Notes: a model not told the origin generated them from the sequence alone. Positions 1 to 8,006 are shown, counted from the first letter of the stretch. The stretch is DNA of 47,586 nt from Candidatus Gastranaerophilales bacterium (GCA_944323535.1 CALUSW010000007.1:1-47586), one strand, 5' to 3'. Translations and numbers: made by a program.

Positions 1-321
1 ACAAAATTATCCCCCAGAGAACTTCTTGAATTATGCAAGAATACGGAAATTCAAATGGGAAGGGAAAAATCAAATTCCAAAACATACGAAGCCCGTAAAA
101 TAGATATTGATATTCTGTTCTATGGTGATTTAATAATTGATGAGCCTGATTTAAAAATTCCTCACGAACATTTGCATGAAAGAGCTTTTGCAATAGTTCC
201 GCTGTTAGAATTAATTCCCGATTATGAGCATCCCAAGTATAAGAAATCATTACTGCAATTGCACGATGATTTAGAAACATTTGAAGACGTATTTCTTTAT
301 GGCACAAGAATTGACATATAA
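1..321 (+). CDS. folK: HPPK (folate biosynthesis), C-terminal part
   Basis: This is the 3' part of 6-hydroxymethyl-7,8-dihydropterin pyrophosphokinase, which transfers pyrophosphate from ATP to the pterin in cytosolic folate synthesis. The frame is open from base 1, so the gene starts upstream of the window. The HPPK signature is visible as ARKIDIDILFYG, followed by IPHEHLHERAF and PLLELIPDYEHP, the usual order of the ATP and pterin binding residues at the end of the family. The stop lies inside the next gene (23-bp overlap), which suggests translational coupling. It is truncated only by the window edge. Confidence 0.93.
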   Translation, partial: TKLSPRELLELCKNTEIQMGREKSNSKTYEARKIDIDILFYGDLIIDEPDLKIPHEHLHERAFAIVPLLELIPDYEHPKYKKSLLQLHDDLETFEDVFLYGTRIDI

Positions 322-1501
322 AAATATTGCCGTTGCAGGATGCGGAGCTGCAGGCGCTATGGCAGCTCTATTGTTAGTAAAAAATCCGGATAATAAAGTA
401 ACCGCATTTGACCTGAACGAACCATTTTCTACTCTTTTGCCAACAGGCGGCGGCAGATGTAATATAACATATGATGAAGATGATATAAAAGAATTTGTAA
501 AAAATTACCCGAGAGGGGAGAAATTTCTTCTTTCCGTTTTTTCTAAATTTGACAGCGTAAAAACCCGTTGTTTATTTGATGATTTAGGTATAAAAACTTA
601 TGTACAGGAAGATAAACGGATTTTCCCGATTTCAAACAGCGCACTAAAAACAGTTGAAAAATTAAGGAAACATTTAAATGTTTCCAATTTTATCCACAGG
701 AAAGAAAAGGTTCTTGCTGTAGAAAAAAATTCAAATAAATTTATAATTAAAACAGATAAAAATAGTTATTGTTTTGACAATGTAATTATAGCTTCAGGCG
801 GACGAGGAAACGGTTTTGAGCTTGCAAAAAGCCTCGGGCATAACGTTATAAATCCCGGACCGTCTTTATGCGCGCTTGATATCAAAGAAAGTTATTTATA
901 TAATCTCGCAGGTGTTTGTCTTAAAGGTGTTGAAGCTTCTATCATTATAAATAAAAGAAAAAAGACATGCTACGGCGATATTTTATTTACACATAAATCA
1001 ATATCAGGTCCATGTATCTTTAAAATATCGGCACTAAGCGCATTTGAAGATTTTGATACAAACAATCCGCTCGAATTTATACTGAAAGTTACAACTTATA
1101 ATAGAGATGAAATAGAAATTGATATAAAAAATAATTTAAAAAAAACATTAAAAAATGTTTTTTCAAAATATGCACCGGAAAGTTTTATTACGGAAATAAT
1201 GAAAGCCAATAAAATACAGCCGGATAAACAAACTGCACAAATGAATAAAAAAGAAAAAGAAATACTTATAAATTCATTATTAAATTTGAGGCTTCATGCA
1301 GCAGGAAGGATTAAAAATTCAGAAATAGTAACGGCAGGCGGTGTTGATTTAAACGAAATAAATCCTAAAACAATGGAATCAAAAATCGTAAGCGGACTCT
1401 ATTTTATAGGCGAGATATTGAATATTGACGGATTTACGGGCGGTTTTAATCTTCAAAACTGCTGGTCAGGCGCCTATATATGCAGTATAAATATTATTTA
1501 A
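299..1501 (+). CDS. BaiN/YhiN (HI0933)-family flavoprotein
   Basis: This is a 400-residue FAD-dependent oxidoreductase-like protein of the HI0933/YhiN/BaiN family; the physiological substrate of most members is unknown. An N-terminal dinucleotide-binding motif (AVAGCGAAGAMAA) is followed by the family block PTGGGRCNIT. The C-terminal FAD block reads GEILNIDGFTGGFNLQNCWS, as expected. I chose ATG 299 over the in-frame TTG at 281 because MAQELTYKNIAVAG begins just before the Rossmann strand; the Shine-Dalgarno is weak and the start overlaps folK, consistent with coupling. Family assignment is firm, but a bile-acid role should not be assumed. Confidence 0.88.
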   Translation: MAQELTYKNIAVAGCGAAGAMAALLLVKNPDNKVTAFDLNEPFSTLLPTGGGRCNITYDEDDIKEFVKNYPRGEKFLLSVFSKFDSVKTRCLFDDLGIKTYVQEDKRIFPISNSALKTVEKLRKHLNVSNFIHRKEKVLAVEKNSNKFIIKTDKNSYCFDNVIIASGGRGNGFELAKSLGHNVINPGPSLCALDIKESYLYNLAGVCLKGVEASIIINKRKKTCYGDILFTHKSISGPCIFKISALSAFEDFDTNNPLEFILKVTTYNRDEIEIDIKNNLKKTLKNVFSKYAPESFITEIMKANKIQPDKQTAQMNKKEKEILINSLLNLRLHAAGRIKNSEIVTAGGVDLNEINPKTMESKIVSGLYFIGEILNIDGFTGGFNLQNCWSGAYICSINII

Positions 1502-1518
1502 AATAAAATTCTTCATAT

Positions 1519-1556
1519 CAGCCAGCAAGGTTTATGAGCAACCGGATAAATGAGCC
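1519..1556 (-). repeat. fragment of dispersed repeat family
   Basis: This short stretch just after the flavoprotein stop matches part of the repeat island at the right end. On the plus strand it contains cagcca-gcaaggt followed by gagcaaccgga and atgagc. The minus strand of about 47,247-47,287 has cagccaagcaggt, gagcaaccgga and gatgagc in the same order. The shared 12-mer is tgagcaaccgga. It appears to be a decayed piece of the family. Confidence 0.55.
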
Positions 1557-1561
1557 TTCAA

Positions 1562-1592
1562 AATTTTCGGCGGTTAAAAACCGCCGAAAATT
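1562..1592. terminator. bidirectional hairpin terminator
   Basis: A perfect 12-bp inverted repeat (AATTTTCGGCGG / CCGCCGAAAATT) with a 7-nt loop lies between two convergent genes. The A- and T-rich arm ends allow it to work in both directions. Confidence 0.85.
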
Positions 1593-1607
1593 GCAGGGAA
1601 TACTATG

Positions 1608-2405
1608 TTATGTTGTTTGGTTATCCTGATATTTAAAATCAACTTCCTTTATATACTGTGCCGTCAAATCAATTGTATAAATATTGCCTATACCAAATAC
1701 AACTGCAGCAACTAATGCAGAAACGGAAGAAACAGACATTTCAGCAGTATCCATGGCAGCAGGAGAAAACACCGCAGGTATTCCTAAAATTATAATAAGC
1801 GGTATACTTATTGCCATAAACACTATTAAACATATAATATTGATGACTAAGAATTTCCATATATAAATGCCCAATTTGCCGCCTGATTTTTTAATAAAAG
1901 CAGAAGCTTTCTTTAAATTAAACCAATCAGATAAATCAAGGGAAGACAAAAAATTGAAATAAAATCCGAGATAATAAATACCGAGTATAAATATAAGCGG
2001 AATTACAATCAGTCCGAGCAGCGGCTGAATCACAAGCAAAATTATAAAAGGGACTAATATAATAAGCATCATAATTGTCATTACAACACAACAACCTATG
2101 AAATATAACAAGCCCTTAGAAATAATTTCTTTTATTTCGGAAAACAGGTTCGGTATAATGCCATCTTTATTCAAAATTGCATTGTTAACACTTAAAACAT
2201 ACATACCTCCCATAATAAAGCAAATGATTAAATAAAATAATATTCCGGCAGCCATTGTAGAATTAATGGTTTTAACATTGCCATCGGGAACAAATAACCC
2301 GCATAAACCGCAAAGAAATATTAAAACAATATAAAAAAACAAGTTTGTTTTATTATATTGTTCAGATGCTACGTTTTTTAATGCAGTTCTTATACTGATT
2401 GACAT
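1608..2405 (-). CDS. polytopic membrane protein, DUF4013-like
   Basis: This 265-residue integral membrane protein has about six hydrophobic segments (near residues 23-41, 53-75, 95-150 as a long bipartite region, 186-215 and 228-248). The amphipathic opening and a central SDWFNLKKASAFIKKSGG loop recall DUF4013-type bacterial membrane proteins. No catalytic motif is visible and the function is unknown. The start is ATG at 2405 with GAGGAG about 6 nt upstream, and a TATAAT-like -10 lies further upstream. It is monocistronic and ends facing the flavoprotein gene across a shared terminator. Confidence 0.7.
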   Translation of the reverse strand: MSISIRTALKNVASEQYNKTNLFFYIVLIFLCGLCGLFVPDGNVKTINSTMAAGILFYLIICFIMGGMYVLSVNNAILNKDGIIPNLFSEIKEIISKGLLYFIGCCVVMTIMMLIILVPFIILLVIQPLLGLIVIPLIFILGIYYLGFYFNFLSSLDLSDWFNLKKASAFIKKSGGKLGIYIWKFLVINIICLIVFMAISIPLIIILGIPAVFSPAAMDTAEMSVSSVSALVAAVVFGIGNIYTIDLTAQYIKEVDFKYQDNQTT

Positions 2406-2665
2406 AAAGCTCTCCTCAAATACGTTTAACTCAATTATTATAGTATTTTAGAGAGTTATAAAGAATAGTTTATATGATGTATTATTGCAGTTTAGAAAAG
2501 TAATTTTGAGTTTTGTAAATATATGTTTGAAAAATAATATGTTTAAGATATTATGTTATCAGTAATTTTAAACAAAGGAAGTAGAATATAAGAAAAGAGT
2601 TGTATTCTATAATTTTCTATTGTAAATAAAAAATAAAATATTCGTTGACAAGAAAAGGTGAAACA

Positions 2666-2833
2666 ATGGGAATCAAAGGAAAAAACGACAGAATGGTAGT
2701 TCTGGCATGTGAAGAATGTAAAAGAAGAAACTATACAACAGTGAAAAATAAAAAGAATTCAAAAGAAAGAATGGAACTAAACAAATATTGTCCGTTCTGC
2801 CAAAAACATGTATTACATAAAGAAACGAAATAA
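2666..2833 (+). CDS. rpmG: 50S ribosomal protein L33
   Basis: This is a 55-residue large-subunit ribosomal protein. The zinc-ribbon form is visible (CEEC and CPFC pairs), along with the L33 core [11 protein letters not shown] and the ending [18 protein letters not shown] 2666, preceded by AAGGTG, was preferred to an in-frame TTG at 2645. A consensus TATAAT lies at 2608-2613 upstream, though its -35 is weak. It heads the cluster rpmG-trnW-secE-nusG-rplK-rplA, a common bacterial order. Confidence 0.97.
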   Translation: MGIKGKNDRMVVLACEECKRRNYTTVKNKKNSKERMELNKYCPFCQKHVLHKETK

Positions 2834-2845
2834 GGTTTATAAGGA

Positions 2846-2918
2846 GCGTCCTTAGTTCAGTTGGTAGAACGTCGGTCTCCAAAACCGGATGTCGAGGGTT
2901 CGAGTCCTTCAGGGCGCG
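2846..2918 (+). tRNA. trnW: tRNA-Trp (CCA anticodon)
   Basis: A 73-nt cloverleaf folds by eye. The acceptor is GCGTCCT with AGGGCGC and discriminator G. The anticodon stem is TCGGT/ACCGG around the loop CTCCAAA, giving anticodon CCA. The T arm has GAGGG/CCTTC around TTCGAGT. The 3' CCA is not encoded. It sits between rpmG and secE, the classic place for tRNA-Trp. Confidence 0.97.
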
Positions 2919-2938
2919 AGTTATAAAAAGGGAAATAA

Positions 2939-3127
2939 ATGGAAAAATTTATAACATACTTTAAAGGTGTTAAGTCCGAATGGGGAAAAATAACCTGGCC
3001 GGAAAGAAAACAAGTAATAGTCCAGACTGTAATAGTGCTTGTAATTGTTATTGCCTTTACTATTTATACTTATGGTCTTGATCTTCTTTTTAAAGGAATA
3101 CTTCACGGCCTAAAGTTAATAGCGTAA
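2939..3127 (+). CDS. secE: preprotein translocase subunit SecE
   Basis: This 62-residue single-span subunit of the SecYEG channel stabilises SecY. It has the short bacterial form: an amphipathic N-terminus containing VKSEWGKITWPERKQ, the conserved W-P motif before the membrane, then one transmembrane helix at about residues 27-50. ATG is preceded by AAAGGG. It sits 20 bp after tRNA-Trp and 32 bp before nusG, as expected. Confidence 0.96.
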   Translation: MEKFITYFKGVKSEWGKITWPERKQVIVQTVIVLVIVIAFTIYTYGLDLLFKGILHGLKLIA

Positions 3128-3159
3128 TCGAGTGATAAAAAGATAGGAATTTATAACTA

Positions 3160-3822
3160 ATGACAAAAGATAACAACGAAATTGTAGAACATTTATCTGA
3201 TATGGAGCTTGGACAGGAAGGAATAGTATCAAAAAAAGAAGATATTATTGCTAAAAAAGAAGCCGAATTTACGGAAACACAAAAAGAGCCTAAAGCCCCT
3301 CAAAAAAGATGGTATATAGTTCATACATATTCAGGTCACGAAAATAAAGTTAAAGTAAACCTAGAAAAGCGTATTGAATATATGAATATGGGGGATAAAA
3401 TATTCAGAATTGAAGTTCCCCAAAAGACCGTTACAAAAATGAAAGACGGCAAAAAGACAGACAGAGAAGAAAAAATCTTCCCCGGATATGTTTTAGTGGA
3501 AATGATTATGGATGATGATTCCTGGTATGTAGTAAGACATACAGCCGGAGTTACAAAATTTGTCGGTTCAAGCAAAAAACCGATTCCTGCAAAAGACAGT
3601 GAAATCAAAAAAATTATTCATAAAACGCAAAATCAGGTTACAAAAGTTGAGCTTGATGTTAAAGCAGGAGATAAAGTCAGAATTATATCAGGTCCGTTCT
3701 CTGAATTTATCGGAGATATTACAGAGGTATATCCGGATAAATCAAAACTCAGAGCAATGGTATCAATCTTCGGACGAGAAACGCCCGTTGAGCTTGAATA
3801 TAAACAAATCCAAAAGATATAG
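3160..3822 (+). CDS. nusG: transcription elongation/antitermination factor NusG
   Basis: This 220-residue factor binds RNA polymerase and couples it to Rho or to ribosomal S10. Residues 1-48 are an acidic, Lys-rich extension not present in the minimal protein. The NGN domain follows (RWYIVHTYSGHENKVKVNLE and EEKIFPGYVLVEM), then the KOW domain (AGDKVRIISGPFSEFIGDI). ATG 3160 has AGGAA upstream. The stop codon TAG overlaps the first bases of the tandem repeat that separates nusG from rplK. Confidence 0.97.
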   Translation: MTKDNNEIVEHLSDMELGQEGIVSKKEDIIAKKEAEFTETQKEPKAPQKRWYIVHTYSGHENKVKVNLEKRIEYMNMGDKIFRIEVPQKTVTKMKDGKKTDREEKIFPGYVLVEMIMDDDSWYVVRHTAGVTKFVGSSKKPIPAKDSEIKKIIHKTQNQVTKVELDVKAGDKVRIISGPFSEFIGDITEVYPDKSKLRAMVSIFGRETPVELEYKQIQKI

Positions 3823-4021
3823 CGGATTTTTTGAAAGAGTGAGCGAGAGCGAAACTCGAGTAAAAAAGGGCAGCAGTGAACGACAGCAAAGCGAAGTGAA
3901 CGGCTTGCCCGCAAGACAAAAAAATCCAAGAAGCGGATTTTTTGAAAGAGTGAGCGAGAGCAAAACTTGAGTAAAAAAGGGCAGCAGTGAACGACAGCAA
4001 AGTGAAGTGAACGGCTTGCCC
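3821..4021 (+). repeat. tandem repeat, two ~90-bp copies (111-bp period)
   Basis: Copies at 3821-3910 and 3932-4021 begin agcggattttttgaaagag and end cggcttgccc. I count three differences in 90 bases, all G/A or C/T transitions. Each copy holds GGGCAGC pairing with GCTTGCCC across about 30 nt, and repeats of the words gtgaacg and gagcgag. The array lies inside the nusG-rplK spacer. Its core is related to the minus strand of the repeat island at 47,127-47,430. Frames through it look non-coding. Confidence 0.88.
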
Positions 4022-4047
4022 AAGAAAATAGAAAAATACAAGAGAAA

Positions 4048-4078
4048 GTGGAAGGAATATAAATTCCGCCATTACCAC
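4048..4078 (+). promoter_or_regulatory. L1-type mRNA site before rplK
   Basis: GTGG (4048-4051) pairs with CCAC (4075-4078), enclosing GGAAT/ATTCC, with an asymmetric internal loop ending CATTA. This resembles ribosomal protein L1 operators, which imitate the 23S rRNA L1 site. The Shine-Dalgarno AAAGGAG begins 2 nt after the motif, so L1 binding would block rplK translation. A matching motif precedes rplA. Confidence 0.65.
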
Positions 4079-4094
4079 GAAAGGAGAAACAGAA

Positions 4095-4520
4095 ATGGCA
4101 AAGAAAGTTGTAGGAAAAATAAAACTACAAATTCAGGCAGGCAAAGCAAATCCATCACCGCCGGTTGGTCCTGCATTAGGTCAGCACGGTGTAAATATTA
4201 TGGATTTCTGCAAGCAGTTTAATGCGAGAACAGAAGCACAGGCAGGATATATTATCCCTGTTGTAATTGATGTTTATGAAGACAGATCATTTTCATTCGT
4301 TACGAAATCACCGCCGGCTGCAGTACTAATAAAAAAAGCAATCAATTTGTCAAAAGGCAGTGCTGCTCCCAACAAAACAAAGGTAGGACAGATTACCCGC
4401 GCCCAGCTTGAAGAAATTGCTAAAATTAAAATGGAAGACCTCAACGCAACAACACTCGATGCTGCCGTTGAGATGATTAAAGGTTCCTGCAGAGCAATGG
4501 GTGTTACAGTAACCGACTAA
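4095..4520 (+). CDS. rplK: 50S ribosomal protein L11
   Basis: This 141-residue protein of the GTPase-associated centre binds 23S rRNA and is needed for the stringent response. The typical start [23 protein letters not shown] (split here) and the C-terminal RNA-binding region ([27 protein letters not shown]) are present at full length. ATG follows AAAGGAG directly after an L1-type hairpin. The gene is separated from nusG by the repeat array. Confidence 0.98.
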   Translation: MAKKVVGKIKLQIQAGKANPSPPVGPALGQHGVNIMDFCKQFNARTEAQAGYIIPVVIDVYEDRSFSFVTKSPPAAVLIKKAINLSKGSAAPNKTKVGQITRAQLEEIAKIKMEDLNATTLDAAVEMIKGSCRAMGVTVTD

Positions 4521-4538
4521 ATGATTGTACAAAATAAC

Positions 4539-4566
4539 GTGGAAGCTTAAATTGCGTTATTACCAC
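4539..4566 (+). promoter_or_regulatory. second L1-type mRNA site before rplA
   Basis: GTGGAAGC (from 4539) and GC-gttatta-CCAC (to 4566) reproduce the rplK leader motif. The flanks GTGGAAG and CG-YY-ATTACCAC are shared, while the apical stem differs in sequence and length. The AAAAGGAG Shine-Dalgarno follows immediately. Outer-pair conservation with a changed apical stem supports a structured RNA rather than a simple repeat. Confidence 0.6.
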
Positions 4567-4580
4567 AAAAGGAGAAAAAA

Positions 4581-5309
4581 ATGTCAAAATTAACTAAAAA
4601 ACAAAAGAAAATAGAAGAAATGCTTGAAGGCTTCTCTCAGCCTTGTCCAAATGCAATGGATGCAATAAAAAAATTACAGGAAATAGGCAAAGAAACCTGC
4701 AAGTTTAATGAAACAGTAGAATGCCATATGGCACTTGGTATTGAAGTAAAACATGCCGACCAGCAGGTTAGATCAACAACAGTATTGCCGGCAGGACTGG
4801 GAAAAACAGTAAGAGTCTGTGTAATAGCAAAAGGAGCTAAAGCAACCGAAGCAAAAGAAGCAGGCGCTGACGAAGCCGGAGCAGAAGAAGTTATTGATAA
4901 AATTGCAGGCGGCTGGTTTGAATTTGACACATTAATCGCAACTCCCGATTGTATGGGAATGCTTGGTAAACTGGGACGTGTTTTAGGACCTAAAGGATTA
5001 ATGCCAAACCCTAAAACAGGTACAGTTACTCTTGATGTTGCAAAAGCTGTTAAAGATGCAAAAGCAGGTAAAGTTGAATTCAGAGCCGATAAACAGGGTA
5101 TGATTCATGTTCCTATCGGTAAAATTCAATTTACTGCAGATGATTTAATGAAAAATTATGTAACTTTAGCAGATGCCGTTTTAAGAGCGAAACCTTCTAC
5201 TTCAAAAGGGGTTTACCTAAAATCGGTATATTTAACAACAACTATGGGACCAAGTATAAAATTGGACGCTAAAAATGTTGCAGCTGAAGTTAAAGAAAAT
5301 ATTCAATAA
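4581..5309 (+). CDS. rplA: 50S ribosomal protein L1
   Basis: This 242-residue protein of the L1 stalk is also the translational repressor of its own operon. The conserved central block [20 protein letters not shown] and the C-terminal [11 protein letters not shown] are visible. Length is close to the usual 230. It follows rplK by 60 bp. rplJ-rplL, often next in bacteria, are not here: a terminator and an acyltransferase gene follow. Confidence 0.98.
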   Translation: MSKLTKKQKKIEEMLEGFSQPCPNAMDAIKKLQEIGKETCKFNETVECHMALGIEVKHADQQVRSTTVLPAGLGKTVRVCVIAKGAKATEAKEAGADEAGAEEVIDKIAGGWFEFDTLIATPDCMGMLGKLGRVLGPKGLMPNPKTGTVTLDVAKAVKDAKAGKVEFRADKQGMIHVPIGKIQFTADDLMKNYVTLADAVLRAKPSTSKGVYLKSVYLTTTMGPSIKLDAKNVAAEVKENIQ

Positions 5310-5327
5310 TATGCAATAAATTATTCT

Positions 5328-5361
5328 GAGTACGCTTGTACTAATACAGGCGTACTCTTTT
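5328..5361 (+). terminator. rho-independent terminator after rplA
   Basis: A perfect 8-bp stem GAGTACGC/GCGTACTC with a 14-nt loop is followed by TTTT. It closes the rpmG-rplA cluster. Confidence 0.8.
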
Positions 5362-5379
5362 CAGATATTTGGGGGATAA

Positions 5380-6045
5380 ATGGCAGAACAGCAAAGAAAA
5401 ACAAAAGAAAAAATTAAATTATTTGTTCTAATTTGTCTTGTAAAATTATTTTTTCACATAGAAAAATATCTTTTAAAAATAAAAAGTATTAATTATCCGG
5501 AAAAACAATCAATATTTTCAATGTGGCATTGTCATCAATGTTTGGTATACGGAATAAAAGATAAAAGCAAATTTTATGCCTTAATAAGTGCATCGAATGA
5601 CGGTGAAATTATAGCGAAAGCTGCGGAATGCCTTAATATCAAGTCTGTAAGAGGGTCAACAAAAAGAAGAGGAGTTGCTGCTTCTTTAGAACTAATTGAA
5701 AAATTAAAAGAAGGAAATTCTGCGGCAATAATGGTAGATGGACCAAGAGGTCCGAGATATAAAGTAAAAGACGGTATAATAAATATTGCAAAGATTACGG
5801 GAATACCTATTGTACCTTGCGCCTGGTATTCAAAAGCAAAAACCTTTTTGGAATTTAACACCTGGGATAAATTTAAAGTTCCGTTCGGACCTTGCCGTAC
5901 TGTCGCTTTATATGGCGACCCTATTTTTATTCCGGCAGAATTAACAAAAGAAGAAACTAAATTCTGGTGTGATAAAGTAGAAAAAACAATGCTTAATCTG
6001 CAGGAAGATTTAGAAGCAAACTATGAAAAATATTTGAAAGCATAA
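5380..6045 (+). CDS. DUF374-type lysophospholipid acyltransferase family protein
   Basis: This 221-residue predicted inner-membrane-associated acyltransferase is of the DUF374 group, related to LpxL/PlsC-like enzymes of lipid A or phospholipid acylation. A hydrophobic N-terminal segment (about 13-26) is followed by FSMWHCHQCLVYG and the family block MVDGPRGPRYKVKDG. The latter is the position of the acyl-acceptor motif. The usual HX4D is not obvious; DUF374 proteins carry WH at this place. ATG 5380 is preceded by GGGGG. The acyl acceptor cannot be read from sequence. Confidence 0.8.
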   Translation: MAEQQRKTKEKIKLFVLICLVKLFFHIEKYLLKIKSINYPEKQSIFSMWHCHQCLVYGIKDKSKFYALISASNDGEIIAKAAECLNIKSVRGSTKRRGVAASLELIEKLKEGNSAAIMVDGPRGPRYKVKDGIINIAKITGIPIVPCAWYSKAKTFLEFNTWDKFKVPFGPCRTVALYGDPIFIPAELTKEETKFWCDKVEKTMLNLQEDLEANYEKYLKA

Positions 6046-6046
6046 A

Positions 6047-6072
6047 AAAACCTCCTTTCAAAAGGAGGTTTT
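6047..6072. terminator. bidirectional terminator
   Basis: AAAACCTCCTTT and AAAGGAGGTTTT form a near-perfect stem with A and T tracts on both sides. It serves the converging acyltransferase and response-regulator genes. Confidence 0.9.
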
Positions 6073-6078
6073 TTATTT

Positions 6079-6831
6079 TTAAGAAATTCTTTGAAACATA
6101 TAACCGATGCCGCGTGCTGTTAAGATTAATTCCGGATTAGCAGGATCAGTCTCAAGCTTAGAACGTAATCTTGAAATATGAACATCTACAACACGTGTAT
6201 CTATTCTATGATCCGGCGGATAAGACCATACATGCTGCAATATTTCATTTCTGGAGTATGCCTGACCGGAATTATTAACAAGAAGTTCAAGTAAACTAAA
6301 TTCCATACCTGTAAGTCTTATACGTTCATTTTTTCTGAATACCTGTCTTCTTGCGGTATCAATTCTGATATTACCTGTAGTTATAACATTCTTAGCCGTT
6401 TTGCTGGCAGGAATCATTGCTTCTTTTGTATTAGTTCTTCTGAGTACGGCTTTAACTCTGGCTTCCAACTCTTTCGGGCTAAACGGTTTTATAACATAAT
6501 CATCCGCACCGAGTTCCAAACCGGTTATTCTTTCCGAGACATCACCTAATGCAGTAAGAATAATAATCGGAACATCAGATGTTTTACGGATTTCTTTTGT
6601 TACACCATAACCGTCAATCTTCGGCATCATAACATCTAAAACAATTAAATCCGGATTATACTTATTAAAAGCGGCAATAGCCTCTTCTCCATCAGTCGCC
6701 GTAACAATATCATAGCCAATCATGCTTAAACGAGCTTCAAGAATTCTTCTGATACTTGCTTCATCATCTGCAACCAATATTCTTTGCTGATGAGAATCCT
6801 GCTCAGATTGCATTTCATTATTTTCAGTCAT
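6079..6831 (-). CDS. RpaB/Ycf27-type OmpR-family response regulator
   Basis: This 250-residue two-component regulator has a receiver domain at about residues 17-130 with acidic pocket D22/D23, phosphoacceptor D66 (VLDVMMP) and K115 (IKPFSP). An OmpR-type winged helix fills about 150-248 (TGMEFSLLELLVNN, RVVDVHISRLRSKLE). The sequence through SERITGLELGADDYVIKPF resembles cyanobacterial RpaB. In cyanobacteria RpaB binds HLR1 elements and controls photosynthesis and stress genes; no photosynthesis genes are seen here. ATG is preceded by AAGGGG. The promoter carries an HLR1-like array. Confidence 0.88.
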   Translation of the reverse strand: MTENNEMQSEQDSHQQRILVADDEASIRRILEARLSMIGYDIVTATDGEEAIAAFNKYNPDLIVLDVMMPKIDGYGVTKEIRKTSDVPIIILTALGDVSERITGLELGADDYVIKPFSPKELEARVKAVLRRTNTKEAMIPASKTAKNVITTGNIRIDTARRQVFRKNERIRLTGMEFSLLELLVNNSGQAYSRNEILQHVWSYPPDHRIDTRVVDVHISRLRSKLETDPANPELILTARGIGYMFQRIS

Positions 6832-6849
6832 TTCGTAGACCCCTTAACA

Positions 6850-6902
6850 TTACAAAATATTACCTTTGTTTACATTATATTACAAAATATAAAAATTTCA
6901 AA
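6850..6902 (-). promoter_or_regulatory. promoter of the RpaB-like gene with HLR1-like array
   Basis: On the minus strand TTTGAA (6902-6897), a 17-bp spacer and TATAAT (6879-6874) form a good promoter. On the plus strand TTACA-type units lie at 6850-6854, 6860-6864 (TTACC), 6870-6874 and 6880-6884, exactly 10 bp apart. This matches the HLR1 consensus of two (G/T)TTACA(A/T)(A/T) units with 2-bp spacing, except that A often replaces the first G/T. The units cover the -10 and predicted start, which predicts autorepression. Confidence 0.7.
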
Positions 6903-7032
6903 ATATTTCTTAAAAAAACATAAAACTTTCAATAAACTTTTGTTAATGATAATAGTAATCCGTTTGATTTTTTACTGATTTTATTTAATTATTTAACTAT
7001 TGCTAAAATCGGAATTGAGGATTTTTTATGAA

Positions 7033-7998
7033 ATGAAAGATTTTTTATCCAAATACAAAAATCAAAATGAATTATTTGCATATTTATCGATATCGATAGC
7101 AGTTTTATTATATGGAACAACGCTTACCGCAACGAAAATATGCCTTGAATATTATTCAACGCCGCAGTTAATGGCTTTTAGAATGTTTATCTCATCAATT
7201 CTCTTTCTTCCGTTTATTTTTACGTTATATAAAAACATCAAAATAGAAAAAAAAGATATTAAATTAATACTTTTGATGATGTTATGCGAACCATGTTTAT
7301 ATTTTTTGTTTGAAACAAACGCTCTAAAATATACAACCTCCGGTCAGGCGGGAATTGTCAGCTCTTTAGAACCTGTTATACTGGTTATTGCGGCAAGAAT
7401 AATATTAAAAGAAAAATTTGTCAAGATAGTATATCTCGGATTATTCATATCTATTATCGGCTCAATACTATTAAGTTTATCATCCGATGTTACTGAACTG
7501 GCTCCTAATCCTTTATTAGGAAACTTTCTTGAACTTATAGCAATTATACTTACGGATACTTGCGTAATAACAACAAAATATCTTATGGACAGGTATCCCC
7601 CGTTTTTTCTTGCGGGTATTTCCGTTATAGGCGGAAGCTTATTTTTTACAGGGCTTAATATCTTTACGGGCGGCAGTTTTGACATAGTTTTAAATACAAG
7701 TATTTTTCTTGTATTATATCTGGGTATTTTAACAGTAGTTGCGTATGCGCTATATAATTTTGCAATATGCACACTTCCGGCAAGCAAATTTTCGCCTTTT
7801 TTATTTATGCTTCCCGTTGCAGCCGTATTTTTCGGCTGGTTTTTCCTTGGAGAAACATTTAACCTGAAACAGTTCTCCGCTTGTATTCTGGTATTTCTCG
7901 GTATATATATTTGCCAGATAAATACTAAAAAGAAAGTTGTTAAAATTGCAAAAAAATTTCCTTTTTCAAATTCATTGCTATTTTTAGGCAAAAAATAA
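7033..7998 (+). CDS. EamA/DMT-superfamily transporter
   Basis: This 321-residue transporter has about ten transmembrane helices in two five-helix halves, the layout of the drug/metabolite (EamA/RhaT) exporters. Typical blocks are ATKICLEYYSTPQLMAFRMF in helix 1-2, TSGQAGIVSSLEPVILVIAA, and the second-half match LPVAAVFFGWFFLGE. Substrate is unknown. ATG 7033 is preceded by GGAATTGAGG; an ATG at 7028 reads only ATG AAA TGA and overlaps this start. An alternative upstream TTG at 7000 is less likely. Confidence 0.85.
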   Translation: MKDFLSKYKNQNELFAYLSISIAVLLYGTTLTATKICLEYYSTPQLMAFRMFISSILFLPFIFTLYKNIKIEKKDIKLILLMMLCEPCLYFLFETNALKYTTSGQAGIVSSLEPVILVIAARIILKEKFVKIVYLGLFISIIGSILLSLSSDVTELAPNPLLGNFLELIAIILTDTCVITTKYLMDRYPPFFLAGISVIGGSLFFTGLNIFTGGSFDIVLNTSIFLVLYLGILTVVAYALYNFAICTLPASKFSPFLFMLPVAAVFFGWFFLGETFNLKQFSACILVFLGIYICQINTKKKVVKIAKKFPFSNSLLFLGKK

Positions 7999-8006
7999 AT
8001 TGTTCA

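Noticed and set aside
3560-3970. ORFs across the nusG end and tandem repeat, both strands
   Set aside because: They run through nusG in the wrong frame and owe their length to the duplicated repeat (FFERVSESET appears twice).
3821-4021. CRISPR array
   Set aside because: Only two long copies with a 21-bp gap and no further units, no short repeat-spacer pattern and no cas genes.
7344-7991. 215-codon minus-strand ORF inside the EamA gene
   Set aside because: It is a shadow of a clear membrane transporter; the opposite strand of hydrophobic codons lacks stops, and no domain or start signal is seen.
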